A stretch of 9,671 nucleotides of DNA from a bacterium (GTDB lineage: Bacteria > JACRDZ01 > JAJRWM01). The DNA lies in assembly GCA_024276815.1 (NCBI GenBank), contig JAJRWM010000136.1:1-9671 (forward strand), read 5' to 3'. The notes under the pieces were generated by a model. It saw only the letters and a program-made list of their open reading frames with translations. It ran no database searches and had not been told where the DNA came from. The position numbers and the translations under genes were made by a program. This document shows, in pieces, positions 6,366 through 9,671 of this stretch; within the stretch, counting starts at the first letter, position 1; the number at the start of each line of letters is the position of its first letter.

Positions 6366-7085
6366 ATGGAGAACCCGGCGCTTGACGCTCTCTTTTTTGG
6401 CGCCCATCCTGATGATCTGGAATTATCCGCCGGCGGCTTGATCTGTCAAATGACAAAAAAAGGTTTGGCGGTTGGCCTGGTCGACCTGACCAGGGGCGAA
6501 AGAGGCACCTATGGCAACGCCGAGACCCGCCGGGCGGAATCTCTTGAGGCCGCAAAGGTCCTGGGTGTCGAGGTCAGAGAAACCCTGGATATGGGCGATG
6601 GCGAGCTAGAAAACAATCGAAAAAACCAATTGGAGATTACCGAACTGATTCGAAAATATAAACCCCGGCTGCTCTTTGTCCCTACCACTTTTGACCGCCA
6701 TCCCGATCACGCCGCCGCCGGGCAAATTCTCAGCAAAGCCTACTTTTACGCCCGCTTGAAAAAGTTAGAATCAGCTTACCCGGCCCATTCGCCGGAGCTG
6801 CTGGTACGTTACTTCCTGCATGACTATACCCAGGCCTCCTTTATTGTGGACATTACGAATGTCTTCGAACAAAAAATGGCCGCCATCAAAGTCTACCGCT
6901 CACAAATGACGGAAAGAGTCGTGCCGGAAGGTTACCGGCCCATCGGCATCGCCAATTATCTGGAAGATATCGAATGCCGCGCCCGTTATTACGGCTCTTT
7001 AATCCAGGCCAAATACGGTGAACCCTACCTGCTGGACAATCCGCCCCGGCTTAACGATCCCTTTGTCTTTATTGACCAGCCTTGA
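6366..7085 (+). CDS. bshB1: PIG-L/LmbE-family deacetylase, BshB1-like
   Basis: 239 residues, the full family length. BshB1 removes the acetyl group from N-acetylglucosaminyl-malate, the second step of bacillithiol synthesis, in the cytoplasm. The zinc-site motifs are intact: AHPDD at 13-17 (H14 and D17 ligands, D16 the likely base) and HPDH at 112-115 (H115 the third ligand). BshB1-like features beyond the generic family are LTRGERGTYGNAETRRAES (41-59) and the C-terminal YYGSLIQAKYGEPYLL (208-223). ATG 6366 has a strong SD, GGAGG (6354-6358), 7 bases away. No bshA or bshC lies in the window. Its stop overlaps the convergent U32 gene by 17 bp. Other PIG-L enzymes (for example amide hydrolases of the Mca/MshB or glycan type) are possible, but the C-terminal motif favours BshB1. 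Confidence 0.85.
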   Translation: MENPALDALFFGAHPDDLELSAGGLICQMTKKGLAVGLVDLTRGERGTYGNAETRRAESLEAAKVLGVEVRETLDMGDGELENNRKNQLEITELIRKYKPRLLFVPTTFDRHPDHAAAGQILSKAYFYARLKKLESAYPAHSPELLVRYFLHDYTQASFIVDITNVFEQKMAAIKVYRSQMTERVVPEGYRPIGIANYLEDIECRARYYGSLIQAKYGEPYLLDNPPRLNDPFVFIDQP

Positions 7086-7788
7086 GCTTACAACCCACCA
7101 GCCGGCGGGAGAAGAGCTGTCGGTGATTTGACCGGTCAACCTTGTTTTCAAGAGCCTTGACGACGTGTCCGTCAAGTTTGAACAGGGGCGTGTTCTGGAC
7201 CTGATACGCGGGCGGATCAGGATGGCAGGTTGTTAAACAGGTCCTGGAGAAATGCCGCGTTGTTTCCCGGTAGATACAAGTCCAGCTAACCAAAAGCGCC
7301 GGCGGCAAAGAGTTGTACGCCGCCAGCAGGTTTAATTCGCCAGCCGTCCCGGTTAACGAAACGATTTCCTCCGCCGAGAGATCAGGCGGCAGGTAAAACT
7401 CGTTAACGTTGAGTTCCTTTAATAACCGCAGGGCCGGGGAGTTGTAAACCAGTAATCGTTCACCGGCGATTATATCAAGCTCACGATAACGCTTTAAATT
7501 GCCCCAGTCGCTGATCAAGGCTTTCACCCGCTGATTTCCCCTGCACAGCGCGGCTAACTCCTGGTGATATTTTTCTTCCTCAATACTGGTTGGATTGACA
7601 AGCCAGGCCAGTTCTCCCTCAATATTATGCCGCCTTAACAATTCAAGAGAAGCGGCGACGACCTCAACCGGCCAGACCACCTGGGCGCGATGGAAACAGA
7701 ACTCTTCGCCAAGACGGATAACCTCGCACCCGGCCTCAAGAGCCTGGCTTATCTGTCGCGGATCGTCAACCTTGATAACCTGTTTCAT
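7069..7788 (-). CDS. Short U32-family protein, UbiV-like four-cysteine pattern
   Basis: 239 residues, cytoplasmic. The N-terminal segment EVIRLGEEFCFHR (22-34) and the later cysteines C171, C184 and C188 (C-x12-C-x3-C) reproduce the arrangement I recall for UbiV ligands (C39, C180, C193, C197), which hold a [4Fe-4S] cluster. The segment after them (LFKLDGHVVKALEN) also fits the UbiV layout. It is shorter than E. coli UbiV (about 290), ending about 50 residues past the last ligand. The start ATG overlaps the stop of the preceding U32 gene (ATGA, 7785-7788), so translation is coupled and the two probably act as a heteromer. Known UbiU-UbiV pairs perform oxygen-independent ubiquinone hydroxylation; the substrate here cannot be read from sequence. 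The extra C21, C31 (counted as ligand), C82 and C233 show the protein is cysteine-rich. Confidence 0.75.
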   Translation of the reverse strand: MKQVIKVDDPRQISQALEAGCEVIRLGEEFCFHRAQVVWPVEVVAASLELLRRHNIEGELAWLVNPTSIEEEKYHQELAALCRGNQRVKALISDWGNLKRYRELDIIAGERLLVYNSPALRLLKELNVNEFYLPPDLSAEEIVSLTGTAGELNLLAAYNSLPPALLVSWTCIYRETTRHFSRTCLTTCHPDPPAYQVQNTPLFKLDGHVVKALENKVDRSNHRQLFSRRLVGCKLKAGQ

Positions 7789-8780
7789 CCCCGTTCCATT
7801 CTCAGCAGCAGTTCATAGTCCACGTGACGCCCCCTACTGTTATCCGCTATCTCCCGCCGGGATATCTGACGTTTTTCATCGGAACAGACCTCATCGATGA
7901 GCTTGCGCCAAAGCGCGGTCTGCGCCTGGTAAATTTCCGGTGAAGGCGCGAAAGGTATCACCTTCAGGGCTTTTATCCCCAGCCTTACAAAGGTCGGGAG
8001 CAGCTTCAGGTTGCTTTGCCAGACCGGCTCCCAGAGCGGACGAATTTCCTCCGCCCCGCCCGCCTGGCTAAAGCTGAAAGGCAATGAGCATAGCGGTCTT
8101 GGTTTATCAGGTTTTTCATCAAGCTGAGGAAGGCCAGGTATCTTCCAGACTGTTTTCCCCTCGACTTCCGCTGGCTTGAACTCTTCCGGGTAAACAAAGC
8201 AAACCCCCCGTTCGTAGCCCGGGATAATGCTTTTTAAAAAGCAGCCCCGGCCTTCATAAAGCGGACATAAATTGCCGTTCATGAACACTTCGTATTCGAC
8301 CTCGGGCGCCTTCTGCATGATGTATTCGATTTCTTTTAATGATTGCAACCGGGGCAGGATTACCCGCTTCGCGCCCAGTTCAACCAGAAAAGCGACCGCT
8401 TCATGGTTAATCGCGCCGGCCATTCCGGAAACAACAAGCTGACAGCCGGCTTGGGCGAATTTTTGTCCCCAGTCACGGATCAAACCCCAGTCGCCCAAAA
8501 CGATACCGGGCGTTTTTTGCTCCAGGCAAAACTCAATCAGGGAATTATATTCGGCCAGTTTGTTCCCGGTGGGCCGGCCGTTGATAACCGGGTAGAGCGG
8601 TTTACCCCGATCCTTGGCATAGCGGAAGATTTCAGCTAATTGCTCCCGACCGAAATAATCAGCCCGGAAACGAACGTTAGTCAGTCCCTTGACCGGGGCA
8701 TAACCGCCGTCGGCGCCGTTATCCAGAGCGATTTTTAATAGTTCCGCGTTGGGAGCCGGAACCAGCAGTAAAGGCTTCAA
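7785..8780 (-). CDS. U32-family protein, UbiU-like (collagenase-like fold)
   Basis: 331 residues. The U32 core is clear: LLVPAPNAELLKIALDNGAD (4-23) with a family-typical start, LGAKRVILPRLQSLKEIEYI (135-154), EVFMNGNLCPLYEGRGC (164-180) and VRLGIKALKV…SPEIY (265-284). Cysteines C172, C180, C194 and C231 (spacings 7, 13, 36) match the four-ligand U32/UbiU plan (recalled UbiU spacings 6, 16, 38), implying a [4Fe-4S] cluster. At the IEGR-x-x-SPEY motif of peptidase-type members, this protein has VIPFAPSPEIY: the EGR is lost. I place the start at TTG 8780, which overlaps the upstream stop (TTGA, 8777-8780) with GGAGG (8785-8789) ahead of it. An ATG at 8840 would overlap the previous gene by 64 bases and add 20 residues unlike the family. 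Annotation as a protease would be unsafe. Confidence 0.8.
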   Translation of the reverse strand: MKPLLLVPAPNAELLKIALDNGADGGYAPVKGLTNVRFRADYFGREQLAEIFRYAKDRGKPLYPVINGRPTGNKLAEYNSLIEFCLEQKTPGIVLGDWGLIRDWGQKFAQAGCQLVVSGMAGAINHEAVAFLVELGAKRVILPRLQSLKEIEYIMQKAPEVEYEVFMNGNLCPLYEGRGCFLKSIIPGYERGVCFVYPEEFKPAEVEGKTVWKIPGLPQLDEKPDKPRPLCSLPFSFSQAGGAEEIRPLWEPVWQSNLKLLPTFVRLGIKALKVIPFAPSPEIYQAQTALWRKLIDEVCSDEKRQISRREIADNSRGRHVDYELLLRMERG

Positions 8781-9671
8781 AGCTCCTCCAGGCTGATTGT
8801 CCGCCGTTCTTTGGCTGAAAGATAGGCTCCCAGGGCGCACTTGGTCGCGGTCAGCGCTTCCTGCAGCTTTTCCGAGCCAAAATCGGAATGAATGATTTTA
8901 TTGATGAAATTATTAAGAAGCGGCGGATACCAATTCTGATGAGTTGAGTTGCTGGAAAGCCCGGTGGAAATTGTCAGCAACTTTTCGTCACTGTTTTTAT
9001 ACAGCGCGACCCGGTTTTCCTCAACCAGGATTTCCGAGTCCGCGCCCAATAACAAAAATTCAATCCGCCGCCGCTGAGCGGCCCAGCTCAGGCTGATCTC
9101 GGTCATTCCTCTCTCATGCTCAATCAGGACAACCGCCGTATCTTCCACGTCATAGTTATGTTTAAAGTTTTGGGTAAGAGTGGTGATTTTTCGCGGCTGG
9201 CCCAACATTGAAACCGCCAGGTAAAAAAGATGAACGCCATGGTCTACGATAATGCCGCCGCCGCTTTTTCCAGGATTGGTTCGCCATCCCGGAGTCCATT
9301 CCCGGTTACCCTGATTGGCGCCGGTGCGTAAGACCCGGGCCTGGAAAAAATAAGGGTTTATCTTTTCCGTTTCGCAAAGGTCCGCGACCGCCTGCCAGTG
9401 AGGACTGTAGAGATACTGATGGACCGGCTTGAACACAACCCGGGGTTCTTCCAAAAGCCGGGCAATTTCCCTCAAATCGCCGATATTGGTGACCAGAGGC
9501 TTTTCGCATAATATATGCCAGGAATTCTCCACGGCTTTCCTGATTAAGGGAAGATGGGTGTCGGGCGGCGTGCAGATATCGATAAAATCAAGTTCTTCTT
9601 TGGCCAATAAAGCCTTGGCTGACTCGTAAGTCCTCATATCGGGATAAAACTTTGCCGCGCGCCGGCGGTTA
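8777..9671 (-). CDS. Gfo/Idh/MocA-family oxidoreductase (N-terminus cut)
   Basis: About 297 visible residues of an NAD(P)-dependent dehydrogenase acting on a sugar or related polyol. Seen, counting from the Met at 9637: LDFIDICTPPDTH (16-28), which closes the Rossmann fold; CEKPL (44-48) with the family's Lys of the E-K-P motif; and GGGIIVDHGVHLFYLAVSMLG (126-146), matching the family's Asp…His substrate-site segment. The frame stays open upstream to the window edge (…AAKFYPD before that Met), and the GxGxxG dinucleotide site is absent, so the gene begins outside the window and the Met at 9637 is internal. It ends …SLEEL, its TGA overlapping the TTG start of the U32 gene, so the two are translationally coupled. 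Substrate cannot be assigned. Confidence 0.85.
   Translation of the reverse strand, partial: NRRRAAKFYPDMRTYESAKALLAKEELDFIDICTPPDTHLPLIRKAVENSWHILCEKPLVTNIGDLREIARLLEEPRVVFKPVHQYLYSPHWQAVADLCETEKINPYFFQARVLRTGANQGNREWTPGWRTNPGKSGGGIIVDHGVHLFYLAVSMLGQPRKITTLTQNFKHNYDVEDTAVVLIEHERGMTEISLSWAAQRRRIEFLLLGADSEILVEENRVALYKNSDEKLLTISTGLSSNSTHQNWYPPLLNNFINKIIHSDFGSEKLQEALTATKCALGAYLSAKERRTISLEEL

Noticed and set aside
8777-9637. Treating the Met at 9637 as the true start of the Gfo/Idh gene
   Set aside because: The frame is open upstream to the window edge with family-like residues, and the protein would lack the nucleotide-binding GxGxxG; it is a truncated gene.
1-9671. CRISPR array, tRNA, rRNA, phage or toxin-antitoxin genes
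   Set aside because: No spaced direct-repeat array, no tRNA-like fold with a T-arm motif, no rRNA-like sequence, and no matching protein families were seen.

Overview
This is a bacterial window of mixed base composition, dense in genes and with short gaps. The lineage cannot be named from it. Three clues bear on it. A BshB1-type deacetylase suggests a bacillithiol-making lineage (known from Firmicutes, Bacteroidota, Deinococcota and others). A U32 pair with intact cysteine sets suggests oxygen-independent Fe-S chemistry. Three tandem genes have signal peptides and beta-propeller or TPR domains. An uncultivated, probably anaerobic bacterium fits, but that is inference. TTG starts occur at least twice, each with a visible Shine-Dalgarno (SD) sequence.

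Layout. (1) 1-1194, plus strand: a CPA2-type cation/proton antiporter, cut at the left edge. (2) 1195-1494: a non-coding gap between convergent genes, with two DnaA-box-like 9-mers inside a potential stem and a candidate weak terminator. (3) 6069 down to 1495, minus strand: a probable operon for a secreted PD40 beta-propeller protein, a secreted TPR protein broken by a frameshift near 3633-3653, and a paralogous intact secreted TPR protein. A perfect -10 box lies just upstream of the PD40 gene. (4) 6070-6365: a divergent intergenic region with a 127-bp nested, symmetrical palindromic repeat (MITE-like) and a GGTAA/TTACC palindrome before the next gene. (5) 6366-7085, plus strand: a bshB1-like PIG-L deacetylase. 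(6) 9671 down to 7069, minus strand: three translationally coupled genes, namely a Gfo/Idh/MocA oxidoreductase (cut at the right edge), a UbiU-like U32 protein and a short UbiV-like U32 protein. The last converges on bshB1 and overlaps it by 17 bp.

How the genes may work together. The PD40/TPR set looks like an exported protein-scaffold module. The two adjacent U32 proteins carry two complementary four-cysteine patterns, matching what I recall for the [4Fe-4S] ligands of UbiU and UbiV, so they probably act as a pair of Fe-S proteins. Their substrate is unknown. The coupled Gfo/Idh dehydrogenase makes this three-gene unit the best candidate in the window for an undescribed pathway. A link to the convergent bacillithiol gene is only positional.
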